In this document: in pieces, positions 1 through 6,546 of the stretch
Layout of the letters: the number at the start of each line of letters is the position of its first letter
Position numbering within the stretch: the first letter of the stretch is position 1
Source: Pseudomonadota bacterium
GTDB taxonomy: Bacteria > Pseudomonadota > Alphaproteobacteria > Rhizobiales > Devosiaceae
Length of the DNA stretch: 11,738 bases
Reading direction: 5' to 3'
Assembly (NCBI GenBank): GCA_023436745.1
Contig: JAEZHZ010000226.1
Coordinates: 1-11,738 of the forward strand
Notes under the pieces: generated by a model
Told to the model about the DNA's origin: nothing
What the model saw: the letters and a program-made list of their open reading frames with translations, nothing else
The model's database searches: none
Translations under genes and position numbers: made by a program

Positions 1-2
1 CC

Positions 3-623
3 GCAACCGAAATCGTCAAAGTCTTCACCGAGGTCATCGTCGCGCCCTGGGCCACTGCGGAGGCGCAGGAGATCATCGCGGCCAAGAAGAACCTCCGCCT
101 GCTCCTGACCGGCGGGGTCGCCGACCCCAAGGCCGAGGGGCTCACCGTCAAGTCGGTCGCCGGTGGCCTGTTGGTCCAAGGCCGCGATAACCGCAATGTC
201 GACGACTGCGACCTCAAGGTTGTCACCAGGCGCCAGCCGACTGTGCGGGAAATGGCTGACATGCGCCTTGCCGCCAAGGTCGCCAAGCACGTCAAGTCCA
301 ATGCGATTGTCTATGTGAAGGATGGCGCAACCGTGGGCATCGGCGCCGGCCAGATGAGCCGCGTCGACTCCTCGCTGACCGGCTACCGCAAGTCGGTCGA
401 CGCCGCCAAGGCTGCCGGTCTGGATGGCGCCCTGACCGAGGGTTCAGTTGCCGCGTCCGACGCCTTCTTCCCGTTTCCCGATGGGCTCGAGGCCTTGGTC
501 GCCGCCGGTGCCACCGCCGTTATCCAGCCCGGTGGCTCGGTCAACGACGCCAAGGTCATCGAAGCCGCCGATGCTGCCGGAATCGCCATGGTCCTGACCG
601 GTATGCGCCACTTCCGCCACTAG
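3..623 (+). CDS. purH: Bifunctional purine biosynthesis protein PurH, C-terminal part
   Basis: This is the last 206 residues of a PurH protein. The gene enters from the left edge, and the frame is open from base 3 to the TAG at 621-623. The full family length is about 530 residues, so only the C-terminal AICAR formyltransferase region is present. That domain uses 10-formyltetrahydrofolate to formylate AICAR; the IMP cyclohydrolase domain, which closes the ring to IMP, lies outside the window. Recognisable family segments are KSNAIVYVKDGATVGIGAG, the QMSRVDS stretch after it, ASDAFFPFPDG, IQPGGSVND and the terminal TGMRHFRH. The C-terminus looks complete and undamaged. The next gene, leuC, is 146 bases away behind its own promoter-like sequence, so the two are probably separate units. 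Confidence 0.96.
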   Translation, partial: ATEIVKVFTEVIVAPWATAEAQEIIAAKKNLRLLLTGGVADPKAEGLTVKSVAGGLLVQGRDNRNVDDCDLKVVTRRQPTVREMADMRLAAKVAKHVKSNAIVYVKDGATVGIGAGQMSRVDSSLTGYRKSVDAAKAAGLDGALTEGSVAASDAFFPFPDGLEALVAAGATAVIQPGGSVNDAKVIEAADAAGIAMVLTGMRHFRH

Positions 624-684
624 GCTACGGCGCGGCTAGGCGACGTCAGCGTGTAATCTCGCGCATGAATGTGGCTCCGGCCCC

Positions 685-708
685 ATGCCGTACCCGTGAG
701 TACGGTAT
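685..708. promoter_or_regulatory. Dyad upstream of the leuC promoter, possible operator
   Basis: An inverted repeat has arms ATGCCGTAC (685-693) and GTACGGTAT (700-708) around a 6-base spacer. It forms 9 pairs, one of them a G-T wobble. It ends 4 bases before a TTGACC -35-like hexamer and has no T-run after it, so a regulator-binding site is more likely than a purH terminator. The binding protein cannot be named from sequence. Confidence 0.4.
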
Positions 709-711
709 CGC

Positions 712-740
712 TTGACCGTCGCCGGGCTGGGGCTTAGAAC
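712..740 (+). promoter_or_regulatory. Probable housekeeping promoter of leuC
   Basis: TTGACC (712-717; 5 of 6 matches to the -35 consensus) and TAGAAC (735-740; 4 of 6 to the -10) are separated by exactly 17 bases. Transcription would start near 747, leaving a leader of about 23 bases before the leuC ATG at 770. This spacing fits a sigma-70-type promoter. Confidence 0.55.
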
Positions 741-769
741 GACTCCAAACTCTCTGCGGGACTTCAAGA

Positions 770-2176
770 ATGGCCAATCCGCGCACGCTCTACGACAAGA
801 TCTGGGACGACCATCTGGTCCAGAACAACGAGGACGGCACCTCCCTCCTCTACATCGACCGGCACCTCGTTCACGAAGTGACGAGCCCTCAGGCTTTCGA
901 GGGACTGCGCATGAGCGGCCGCAAGGTGCGGCACCCCGAGCGCACTCTTGCCGTTGTCGACCACAACGTGCCGACGTCCGACCGCTCGCTGCCGAACCCC
1001 GACCCCGAAAGCGCCGTGCAGATCGCCGCGCTCGAGGAAAACACCCGCGACTTTGGCATCGAGTACTACGATCCTTTCGACCGGCGGCAGGGCATCGTCC
1101 ACATCGTGGGCCCCGAGCAGGGTTTCACCCTGCCCGGCATGACCATCGTGTGCGGTGACTCCCACACCTCCACCCACGGCGCCTTTGGTGCCCTGGCACA
1201 CGGCATCGGCACATCCGAGGTCGAGCATGTGCTCGCGACCCAGACGCTGAAGCAGCAGAAGGCCAAGAACATGCTGGTGCGTGTCGACGGGCAGTTGCCG
1301 CCCGGCGTCACCGCCAAGGACATCATTCTCGCCATTATCGGCGAGACCGGGACTGCCGGCGGCAATGGCCATGTCATCGAGTTTGCCGGCGAGGCCATTC
1401 GCTCGCTGTCGATGGAAGGCCGGATGACGGTCTGCAACATGACCATCGAGGGCGGCGCCCGCGCCGGCCTGATCGCCCCCGACGAGAAGACCTTCGCCTA
1501 TGTGATGGACCGCCCGCGCGCCCCCAAGGGCAAGGCGTGGGACATGGCGCTCGATTACTGGAAGACGCTCTACACCGACGAGGGTGCCCACTACGACAAG
1601 GTGGTGGTGCTCGATGCCAGCAGCCTGCCGCCCATCGTCTCCTGGGGCTCCTCTCCCGAGGACGTGATCTCGGTTTCGGGCGTCGTGCCGAACCCGGACG
1701 ACATCGCCGACGAGAACAAACGTGCCTCGAAGTGGCGAGCTCTCGAGTTCATGGGCCTCAAGCCCGGCACGAAGATCACCGACATCAAGCTCGATCGCGT
1801 GTTCCTTGGTTCCTGCACCAACGGCCGCATCGAGGATCTTCGCGCCGCTGCCGCCGTGATCAAGGACCGTAAGGTCGCCAGCCATGTTTCGGCGATGGTC
1901 GTTCCCGGTTCGGGCCTCGTCAAGGAACAGGCGGAGCAGGAAGGTCTCGACGTCATCTTCAAGAACGCCGGCTTCGACTGGCGTGAGCCCGGGTGTTCGA
2001 TGTGCCTGGCGATGAACCCCGACAAGCTCGCCCCCGGGGAGCGCTGTGCATCGACCTCGAACCGCAACTTCGAGGGCCGCCAGGGCTTCAAGGGCCGCAC
2101 CCACCTGGTGTCGCCCGCCATGGCCGCGGCCGCTGCCATTGCCGGTCACTTCGTCGATATCCGCCAGTGGCAGTAA
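770..2176 (+). CDS. leuC: 3-isopropylmalate dehydratase large subunit
   Basis: LeuC forms with LeuD the isopropylmalate isomerase, which converts 2-isopropylmalate to 3-isopropylmalate in leucine synthesis in the cytoplasm. The product is 468 residues, the usual length. The three 4Fe-4S cluster cysteines are C349 (in GSCTNGR) and C409 and C412 (in PGCSMC). Other aconitase-family segments are VCGDSHTSTHGAFGALAHG and TSEVEHVLATQTL. The start MANPRTLYDKIWDDHLV matches the family N-terminus, and a GGGA lies 8 bases upstream of the ATG. leuD is not next to it in this window, which is common in alphaproteobacteria. The end overlaps the start of a small metallopeptidase gene. Confidence 0.97.
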   Translation: MANPRTLYDKIWDDHLVQNNEDGTSLLYIDRHLVHEVTSPQAFEGLRMSGRKVRHPERTLAVVDHNVPTSDRSLPNPDPESAVQIAALEENTRDFGIEYYDPFDRRQGIVHIVGPEQGFTLPGMTIVCGDSHTSTHGAFGALAHGIGTSEVEHVLATQTLKQQKAKNMLVRVDGQLPPGVTAKDIILAIIGETGTAGGNGHVIEFAGEAIRSLSMEGRMTVCNMTIEGGARAGLIAPDEKTFAYVMDRPRAPKGKAWDMALDYWKTLYTDEGAHYDKVVVLDASSLPPIVSWGSSPEDVISVSGVVPNPDDIADENKRASKWRALEFMGLKPGTKITDIKLDRVFLGSCTNGRIEDLRAAAAVIKDRKVASHVSAMVVPGSGLVKEQAEQEGLDVIFKNAGFDWREPGCSMCLAMNPDKLAPGERCASTSNRNFEGRQGFKGRTHLVSPAMAAAAAIAGHFVDIRQWQ

Positions 2177-2595
2177 CCCACGACGACTGGGGCGGGCGCT
2201 ACGCGCCCACCCTCGATGACATCGAAGCTCTGGCAAGCGAGGCACTTCGCACCTTGCCGGAGCCGTTCCGCTCGCTGGCCGCTGACGTGACGTGCTCCGT
2301 CGCCGAGTTCGCGACCGAAGACGTGCTTGCTGACCTCGGAATGGAAGACCCTTTCGAACTGATGGGGCTGTTCCATGGCGTCGGCATGACCCAGGATGGG
2401 GCAGTACCCCAGACCGGGCAGCTTCCAAACACCGTATTCCTCTATCGGCGGGCCATTCTCGACTATTGGGCCGAGAACGACGACAACACCCTCGGCGAAG
2501 TCGTGACCCACGTGCTCATCCACGAACTGGGGCACCACTTCGGGTATTCGGACGAGGACATGGAGGCGATCGAAGCAGCGGCCGACGAAGGCTAG
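2167..2595 (+). CDS. Small zincin-type metallopeptidase family protein
   Basis: A 142-residue protein resembling the short bacterial 'metallopeptidase family protein' group with a zincin fold (the Zincin_1 type, from memory). The zinc site is HELGHHFGYSD: H119, E120 and H123 form HExxH, and D129 fits the extended HExxHxxGxxD pattern, with Asp as the probable third ligand. The segments LMGLFHG and LPNTVFLYRR upstream of it are also typical. There is no signal peptide or membrane segment, so it should be cytoplasmic. The start is GTG at 2167, inside the last codons of leuC, giving a 10-base overlap. No in-frame ATG exists before 2341, and no strong ribosome-binding site is visible, which suggests translational coupling to leuC. 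Substrate and physiological role are unknown for this family. The reading frame itself continues further upstream inside leuC, so the exact start is inferred. Confidence 0.85.
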   Translation: MAVTHDDWGGRYAPTLDDIEALASEALRTLPEPFRSLAADVTCSVAEFATEDVLADLGMEDPFELMGLFHGVGMTQDGAVPQTGQLPNTVFLYRRAILDYWAENDDNTLGEVVTHVLIHELGHHFGYSDEDMEAIEAAADEG

Positions 2596-2612
2596 TCCTG
2601 AACCTCCGCCCT

Positions 2613-2912
2613 TCAGCTGCGCGCAACGAACTCGAACTCGGCCTCGTTGCCCCCTGCCGGGTCGTCCGACACCCGCAATGCAAGTTGCCCCTCCTCAAGC
2701 GCCACGAACCACTCCTCCCAGCTGACGAGATGAAATCCGCCGATCCGGTCGGGGCCCTCGTTGTTGTCGGAGTTCAGTGCATGTTGCCCGAAGGTCAGCT
2801 GCAGAAGCGTGCGATTGCTGGTGCCATCGGGGACGTCCATCAGCATGGGATAGCCGCCCCTCGCTTCGACCCACTGGCGGATGTCTTCGCGGCTGGTCAG
2901 GATCTGGGCCAT
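2613..2912 (-). CDS. Small conserved hypothetical protein
   Basis: A 99-residue acidic protein. The N-terminal segment REDIRQWVEARGGYP and the middle VSWEEWFVALEEGQLAL resemble a widespread family of small bacterial proteins of about 80-100 residues with the pattern 'EIRxWAExRGGxP ... ISWDEFFExFEExxLAxLY'. Databases sometimes mislabel this family as a glucan branching enzyme; no such enzyme domain is present here. No catalytic motif, signal peptide or membrane segment is seen, and the function is unknown. The chosen ATG at 2912 (MAQILTS) has a GAGAG ribosome-binding site 7 bases upstream. A longer reading to 2996 is open but adds residues unlike the family start. The gene converges with the metallopeptidase gene (17 bases between stops) and diverges from rimM. 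Confidence 0.75.
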   Translation of the reverse strand: MAQILTSREDIRQWVEARGGYPMLMDVPDGTSNRTLLQLTFGQHALNSDNNEGPDRIGGFHLVSWEEWFVALEEGQLALRVSDDPAGGNEAEFEFVARS

Positions 2913-3034
2913 GGATCGCTCTCTGGGTGTTCGGTGTTTCTGCTGGACAATCATGGGCCGGCCGCATTGGTTCCCCGCCGATTTGCAAGCACGCATTCAC
3001 CTGCTAAACGACAGCAAATGACCAGCGAGACCGC

Positions 3035-3571
3035 ATGAGCCGCAGCAGCAAGCCCATCCTACTCGGACAGATCGGCGCCGCCCACGGCATCAAGGGCGAG
3101 GTGCGCATCGCCACCCACACGGCCGATCCCGAGAACATCGCCGGCTATGGCCCACTGACTACGAACCGGGCGGGCCTTGTCATCACCATCACCAAGGTCC
3201 GCCGCCAGAAGAACGTGGTGATCGCGACCCTGGAAGGGGTGTCCGACCGCACCACTGCCGAACGGCTCAACGGTGTGGAACTCTATGTCGAACGGGAACG
3301 CCTGCCGGACCCTGACGACGAGGATGACTTCTACCACGCGGACCTGATCGGCCTCGCCGTGCGGATCGACAACGGTACGGTCATCGGCTCGGTTGCCGCT
3401 ATCCACAACCATGGTGCCGGAGACATTATCGAGGTGCGTGACGACCAGTCCGGCGACACCTACCTCTATCCCTTCACCAAGGCCGTGGTGCCTGAGGTGC
3501 GGCCGGACGAGGGCTACCTGACCATCGTGGTACCGCTTGACGCGCCAGAGGGCGAGGAAGAGCCGGATTGA
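3035..3571 (+). CDS. rimM: Ribosome maturation factor RimM
   Basis: RimM binds ribosomal protein S19 and helps assemble the 30S head during 16S rRNA maturation. The product is 178 residues, normal for the family. The N-terminal RimM domain opens with LGQIGAAHGIKGEVRI (about residues 9-24). The C-terminal PRC-barrel starts around DFYHADLIGL and contains GSVAAIHNHGAGDIIEV and YPFTKAVVPEV. The C-terminus is acidic. The ATG at 3035 has a modest GCGAGA upstream. The stop overlaps the trmD start by four bases (TTGA), so the two are cotranscribed and probably translationally coupled. rpsP and ffh, often upstream in this cluster, are not in the window. The upstream region 2913-3034 shows only a weak promoter candidate (TTGCAA near 2983). 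Confidence 0.96.
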   Translation: MSRSSKPILLGQIGAAHGIKGEVRIATHTADPENIAGYGPLTTNRAGLVITITKVRRQKNVVIATLEGVSDRTTAERLNGVELYVERERLPDPDDEDDFYHADLIGLAVRIDNGTVIGSVAAIHNHGAGDIIEVRDDQSGDTYLYPFTKAVVPEVRPDEGYLTIVVPLDAPEGEEEPD

Positions 3572-4248
3572 GCTTTTCGGCCACCATCATCACACTGTTT
3601 CCGGACCTGTTCCCAGGAACGCTCGGCGCTTCCGTGCTCGGCCGCGGCCTTGCCGAGGGCCTCTGGTCGCTTGAGACCGTTCAGTTGCGAGACTTCGCCA
3701 CGGACCGCCACCGGACCGTCGACGACACCCCGGCCGGCGGCGGCGCCGGCATGGTGCTGAAGCCGGACATCCTCGCTTCTGCGATCGATTCGGTGTCACG
3801 GCCGGATGACCCGCGGCCCCGCCTGCTGATGTCTCCACGCGGCAAGCCGCTGACACAGGCGCGGGCGCGGGAACTGGCCCTCGGGCCCGGCGCCGTCATC
3901 GTCTGCGGCCGTTTCGAGGGCGTGGACCAGCGGGTGATCGACGCCCGCGCGCTCGAGGAAGTTTCGATCGGCGACTACGTCCTTGCCGGCGGAGAAGTGG
4001 CGGCCATGGTACTGCTGGAAGCCGTTGCCCGGCTCATTCCCGGTGTCCTTGGCGGGGCAGACAGCCATGCCGAGGAGAGCTTCGAGAATGGCCTGCTGGA
4101 GTACCCCCAATACACGCGGCCCCAGCTGTTTGAAGGCGTCGGCATCCCCGAGGTTCTGACTTCGGGCGATCATGCGCGCATCCGCCGCTGGCGACAGGAG
4201 CAGAGTGAGGCGCTCACGAGGGCGCGCAGGCCGGACCTGCTCGGCTGA
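3568..4248 (+). CDS. trmD: tRNA (guanine-37-N1)-methyltransferase
   Basis: TrmD uses S-adenosylmethionine to form m1G37 next to the anticodon of tRNAs reading CNN codons, which prevents +1 frameshifting. The product is 226 residues. SPOUT trefoil-knot motifs are complete: GGGAGMVLKPD (57-67), SPRGKPLTQ (89-97), CGRFEGVDQR (113-122) and the knot IGDYVLAGGE (134-143). The substrate loop ESFENGLLEYPQYTRP follows, and the residue just before SF is Glu170, where E. coli TrmD has catalytic Asp169. The start is a TTG at 3568 in a TTGA overlap with the rimM stop, supported by GAGGAAG at 3554-3560; no ATG lies nearby and the family N-terminus (SATIITLFPDLF) begins immediately. The gene ends in TGA, 215 bases before rplS. 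Confidence 0.96.
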   Translation: MSFSATIITLFPDLFPGTLGASVLGRGLAEGLWSLETVQLRDFATDRHRTVDDTPAGGGAGMVLKPDILASAIDSVSRPDDPRPRLLMSPRGKPLTQARARELALGPGAVIVCGRFEGVDQRVIDARALEEVSIGDYVLAGGEVAAMVLLEAVARLIPGVLGGADSHAEESFENGLLEYPQYTRPQLFEGVGIPEVLTSGDHARIRRWRQEQSEALTRARRPDLLG

Positions 4249-4276
4249 GGCGCGCCGGCACAAGTGCGGCATCGGG

Positions 4277-4294
4277 TTCCCGTGAAGACGGGAG
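4277..4294 (+). other. Hairpin between trmD and the rplS promoter
   Basis: TTCCCG (4277-4282) pairs with CGGGAG (4289-4294) around a TGAAGA loop, giving five Watson-Crick pairs and one wobble. No T-run follows, so it is at best a weak transcript-end structure for rimM-trmD. Confidence 0.3.
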
Positions 4295-4296
4295 GC

Positions 4297-4325
4297 TGGA
4301 CTCAGGCGCCATTTTCCCCTATAGG
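4297..4325 (+). promoter_or_regulatory. Probable rplS promoter
   Basis: TGGACT (4297-4302; 4 of 6 to TTGACA) and TATAGG (4320-4325; 4 of 6 to TATAAT) are 17 bases apart. This would start transcription near 4332 and give rplS its own leader of about 130 bases, allowing expression independent of rimM-trmD. Confidence 0.45.
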
Positions 4326-4331
4326 CGCGAC

Positions 4332-4463
4332 GATTGCGTGAAGGGCGGTTCGGACCCTGCGCGCTGGCAACAAGAAGACTACCCTCCGTTACACCAACCA
4401 AGACCGGGCGAGGGCCTTTCGGCCCGACAATCGCTCCATCGAAAAGATCGAAACGGATCGACC
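4332..4463 (+). promoter_or_regulatory. rplS 5' leader with stable hairpin
   Basis: This is the untranslated region before rplS. It contains the hairpin GGGCC-TTTC-GGCCC (4412-4425), which competes with an alternative pairing of CGGGC (4405-4409) with GCCCG (4422-4426). Mutually exclusive pairings suggest a possible autoregulatory leader. L19 leaders are known in other phyla, but I do not recognise this one as a named family. The rplS frame is open back to a GTG at 4338, but bL19 clearly starts at 4464. Confidence 0.35.
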
Positions 4464-5015
4464 ATGACCAACATCATCCAGCAGCTCGAAGCCGAGCAGC
4501 TTCAGGCTCTCGCTGCAAAGCGCGCGCATCCCGAGTTCACCCACGGCGACACCGTCAAGGTCTGGGTGAAGATCACCGAAGGCAACAAGGAACGCCTCCA
4601 GGCGTATGAAGGCGTTGTGATTGCCCGCAATGGTGGCGGCCTCAACGAGAGCTTCACCGTCCGCAAGATTTCCTACGGCGAAGGCGTGGAACGCGTGTTC
4701 CCCCTCTACTCGCCCAACGTCGCCTCGATCGAGGTGATCAAGCGCGGCAAGGTTCGTCGTGCGAAGCTGTACTACCTGCGTGATCGTCGCGGTAAGTCCG
4801 CCCGTATCTTTGAATCGACCAACGCACGCACCCGCAAGATCGAGGCCGGCGAGCGCGAGGCCGCCCACGCCGCCCGCGAGGCCCGTGAGGCCGAGAAGAT
4901 CGCTGCTGCCGAAGCGTTTGCCGCCGAACAGGCCGCCAAGGATGCCGAGGCCGCAGCTGCTGCAGCCGCCGCCGAGCAGGCCAATGCCGGCGAAGGCGAA
5001 GCCAAGAGCGAATAG
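4464..5015 (+). CDS. rplS: 50S ribosomal protein bL19 with long Ala/Glu tail
   Basis: bL19 sits at the 30S-50S interface of the ribosome. The core, about residues 1-115, is canonical: MTNIIQQLEAEQL, FTHGDTVKVWVKI, YEGVVIARNGGG, RKISYGEGVERVFPLYSP and KVRRAKLYYLRDRRGKSARI. After the core, residues 116-183 form a low-complexity tail rich in Ala, Glu, Lys and Arg, including a run of eight Ala (163-170). It probably forms a charged helix. The family's usual length is about 115 residues; extended tails occur in alphaproteobacteria, so this is unlikely to be an assembly fault. The start ATG has CGGA about 6 bases upstream. A rho-independent terminator follows 22 bases after the TAG stop, closing the transcription unit. 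Confidence 0.96.
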   Translation: MTNIIQQLEAEQLQALAAKRAHPEFTHGDTVKVWVKITEGNKERLQAYEGVVIARNGGGLNESFTVRKISYGEGVERVFPLYSPNVASIEVIKRGKVRRAKLYYLRDRRGKSARIFESTNARTRKIEAGEREAAHAAREAREAEKIAAAEAFAAEQAAKDAEAAAAAAAAEQANAGEGEAKSE

Positions 5016-5037
5016 CTCCAAGCGCCAGTGTCTTGCG

Positions 5038-5073
5038 AGGCCCGGTCCCGAAAGGTGCCGGGCCTTGTCATTT
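5038..5073 (+). terminator. Rho-independent terminator after rplS
   Basis: AGGCCCGG (5038-5045) pairs perfectly with CCGGGCCT (5058-5065) around a 12-base loop and is followed by the T-rich TTGTCATTT. It lies 22 bases after the rplS stop. Confidence 0.75.
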
Positions 5074-5120
5074 GTGCTGGATTCACGTGAAACGCCGCCG
5101 TGCCTGTCCCCCGGAGTCCC

Positions 5121-5933
5121 ATGCCTGCATCAGTTGCCACCTGGAACATAAACTCGGTTCGCCTGCGTATCGGCATGGTCCTGGACCTGCTGCAGCACCA
5201 TCAGCCCGACGTGCTGATGCTCCAGGAGATCAAGTGCACCAACGACCAGTTTCCCCGCAACGCCTTCACTGAGGCCGGATACCCGCACCACGCGGTACAT
5301 GGCCAGAAGGGCTATCATGGCGTCGCCATCGTCTCGAAGACGCCCCTGACGGAGATATCGAGCCGGGCATTCTGCGAGATCGAAGACTCTCGCCACGTTT
5401 CCGCCGTAACCGATTTCGGCCATGGGCCGGTGACCCTGCACAACTTCTACATTCCCGCCGGTGGCGACGAGCCTGATCCCGACATCAATCCCAAGTTCAG
5501 GCACAAGCTCGATTTTCTCGCCGAACTGCAGAGCTGGTTTGCCGAAGCCTCGTTTGCCAGCTCCCAGTTGATCGCGGGGGACTTCAACGTCGCCCCCCTC
5601 GAAACCGACGTCTGGAGCCACAAGCAGCTGCTCAAGGTGGTCAGTCACACGCCTGTCGAAACAGAAGCCCTGACGGCGCTGCTCAATGGTGGGCACGGCT
5701 GGGTGGACCTTGTGCGCAAGCACATACCGGCCGACCGCAAGGTCTACTCGTGGTGGAGCTATCGCGGCAAGGACTGGGAGAAGTCCGATCGTGGCCGGCG
5801 CCTCGACCATATCTGGGCCACCGGGGATGTCGCGGCGCACTGCACCGGAGCCGAGATCCTTAAGCCCTATCGGGGCTTTGGCGACAAGCCGTCCGATCAT
5901 GTGCCGGTGGTGGCACGTTTCGGTTTGCTGTAA
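5121..5933 (+). CDS. xth: Exonuclease III-family AP endonuclease
   Basis: A member of the endonuclease/exonuclease/phosphatase fold family, acting in base excision repair by cleaving DNA at abasic sites and trimming 3' ends with a divalent metal. The product is 270 residues, typical of XthA/ExoA proteins. Active-site segments: VATWNINSVRLR (N9, N11), LQEIKC (E36 as metal ligand), YHGVAIVSK, GDFNVAP (D154, N156), RRLDHIWA and SDHVPVVARF (D259, H260 at the C-terminus). The ATG at 5121 has GGAG only four to five bases upstream; a GTG at 5100 is possible but would add residues before the family N-terminus. It is transcribed alone after the rplS terminator and converges with the minus-strand cyclic-nucleotide-domain gene. 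Confidence 0.95.
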   Translation: MPASVATWNINSVRLRIGMVLDLLQHHQPDVLMLQEIKCTNDQFPRNAFTEAGYPHHAVHGQKGYHGVAIVSKTPLTEISSRAFCEIEDSRHVSAVTDFGHGPVTLHNFYIPAGGDEPDPDINPKFRHKLDFLAELQSWFAEASFASSQLIAGDFNVAPLETDVWSHKQLLKVVSHTPVETEALTALLNGGHGWVDLVRKHIPADRKVYSWWSYRGKDWEKSDRGRRLDHIWATGDVAAHCTGAEILKPYRGFGDKPSDHVPVVARFGLL

Positions 5934-5958
5934 GCGGAAAAGAGACACTCAACTGCAG

Positions 5959-5973
5959 GTGAGCGCTGCTCAC
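5959..5973. repeat. Short inverted repeat between convergent genes
   Basis: GTGAGC-GCT-GCTCAC is a perfect 6-pair stem with a 3-base loop in the gap between xth and the convergent minus-strand gene. It could help end transcription from either side, but neither strand has a T-run next to it. Confidence 0.3.
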
Positions 5974-6010
5974 ATCGCGTGAGTTGCCTCGCCTATCCGA
6001 GCGGCCTTCG

Positions 6011-6460
6011 CTACTCCTTCATCCGCCGCCGAAGGGGCTCGAGCGCCCCCAGGTAGCCAGAGATTTCCCGTTCGATGCGTTCGGCAGCACGCTGCGCGAG
6101 TTCGGGAGATTGCTGCATCAGCTTGCGGAACGCCTGCCGGGGCACCATCAACACCCGAACATCGGTGACGGCCGTGACCGTGATCGGGCGCGGCTTGTCG
6201 AGAACGAGTGCCAGTGCGGAGACAACGCTTCCCGGCTCCGAAAGCGCGTAGGGCCTGCCTGCAGCCTGCGGGCGAACGCGCAGGGTCCCTTCGATCAGCA
6301 CCAGCGCCCCTTCGGGCGTGTCCCCAGCCTTGTACAGGACCTCGTCGGCGCTGAAGGTGCGGGTATCACCAGCGAAGGCAAGCATGCCTCGCTGCTGGTC
6401 GTCGCAGATATCGAAAAACTCGGCCCGCGCCAGCGCCTCGGCCGCATCGTCCCTGATCAT
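6011..6460 (-). CDS. Cyclic-nucleotide-binding-domain protein lacking a DNA-binding domain
   Basis: A 149-residue protein made almost entirely of one cNMP-binding (Crp-type) beta-roll. Recognisable segments are FSADEVLYKAGDTPEGALVLIEGTLRV (described in parts: roll start, then GALVLIEGTLRV) and, after the cassette, VTDVRVLMVPRQAFRKLM, followed by a C-terminal helix. Crp/Fnr regulators have a further helix-turn-helix of about 80 residues; it is absent here. The phosphate-binding cassette reads PGSVVSALALVLDKPRPITV, so the usual Gly-Glu pair is Gly-Ser and cyclic nucleotide binding is doubtful. There is no signal or membrane segment. It lies downstream of the response regulator on the same strand, 86 bases apart, so a shared transcript and a signalling role are plausible but unproven. 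The start ATG has an AGG about 7 bases upstream. Confidence 0.85.
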   Translation of the reverse strand: MIRDDAAEALARAEFFDICDDQQRGMLAFAGDTRTFSADEVLYKAGDTPEGALVLIEGTLRVRPQAAGRPYALSEPGSVVSALALVLDKPRPITVTAVTDVRVLMVPRQAFRKLMQQSPELAQRAAERIEREISGYLGALEPLRRRMKE

Positions 6461-6481
6461 GAACGCCTATCCGGATGCGGT

Positions 6482-6507
6482 TTCGGCCCCGCCGGGGCGG
6501 AGCCGAA
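6482..6507. repeat. Stable hairpin between response regulator and CNBD gene
   Basis: TTCGGC (6482-6487) pairs with GCCGAA (6502-6507), enclosing a further CCC/GGG pairing. On the minus strand it lies about 40 bases after the regulator stop and about 20 bases before the CNBD ribosome-binding region. No T-run follows on either strand, so it could stabilise or partly attenuate the transcript rather than terminate it. Confidence 0.4.
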
Positions 6508-6546
6508 GCAACCTATAGGGCATTTGCCGTGATTTTGAACGGACTT

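Noticed and set aside
764..2428. A 554-codon open frame antisense to leuC
   Set aside because: It is composition-driven. The plus strand carries clear LeuC and metallopeptidase genes, and no family is recognisable in the antisense translation.
2983..3010. Promoter for rimM (TTGCAA with TAAACG)
   Set aside because: The -10 match is only 3 of 6 and the spacing is 16, too weak to list as a feature.
4338..4463. N-terminal extension of rplS by 42 residues from a GTG
   Set aside because: bL19 starts at MTNIIQQLE (4464). The upstream residues resemble no family sequence and lie in the leader with the hairpin.
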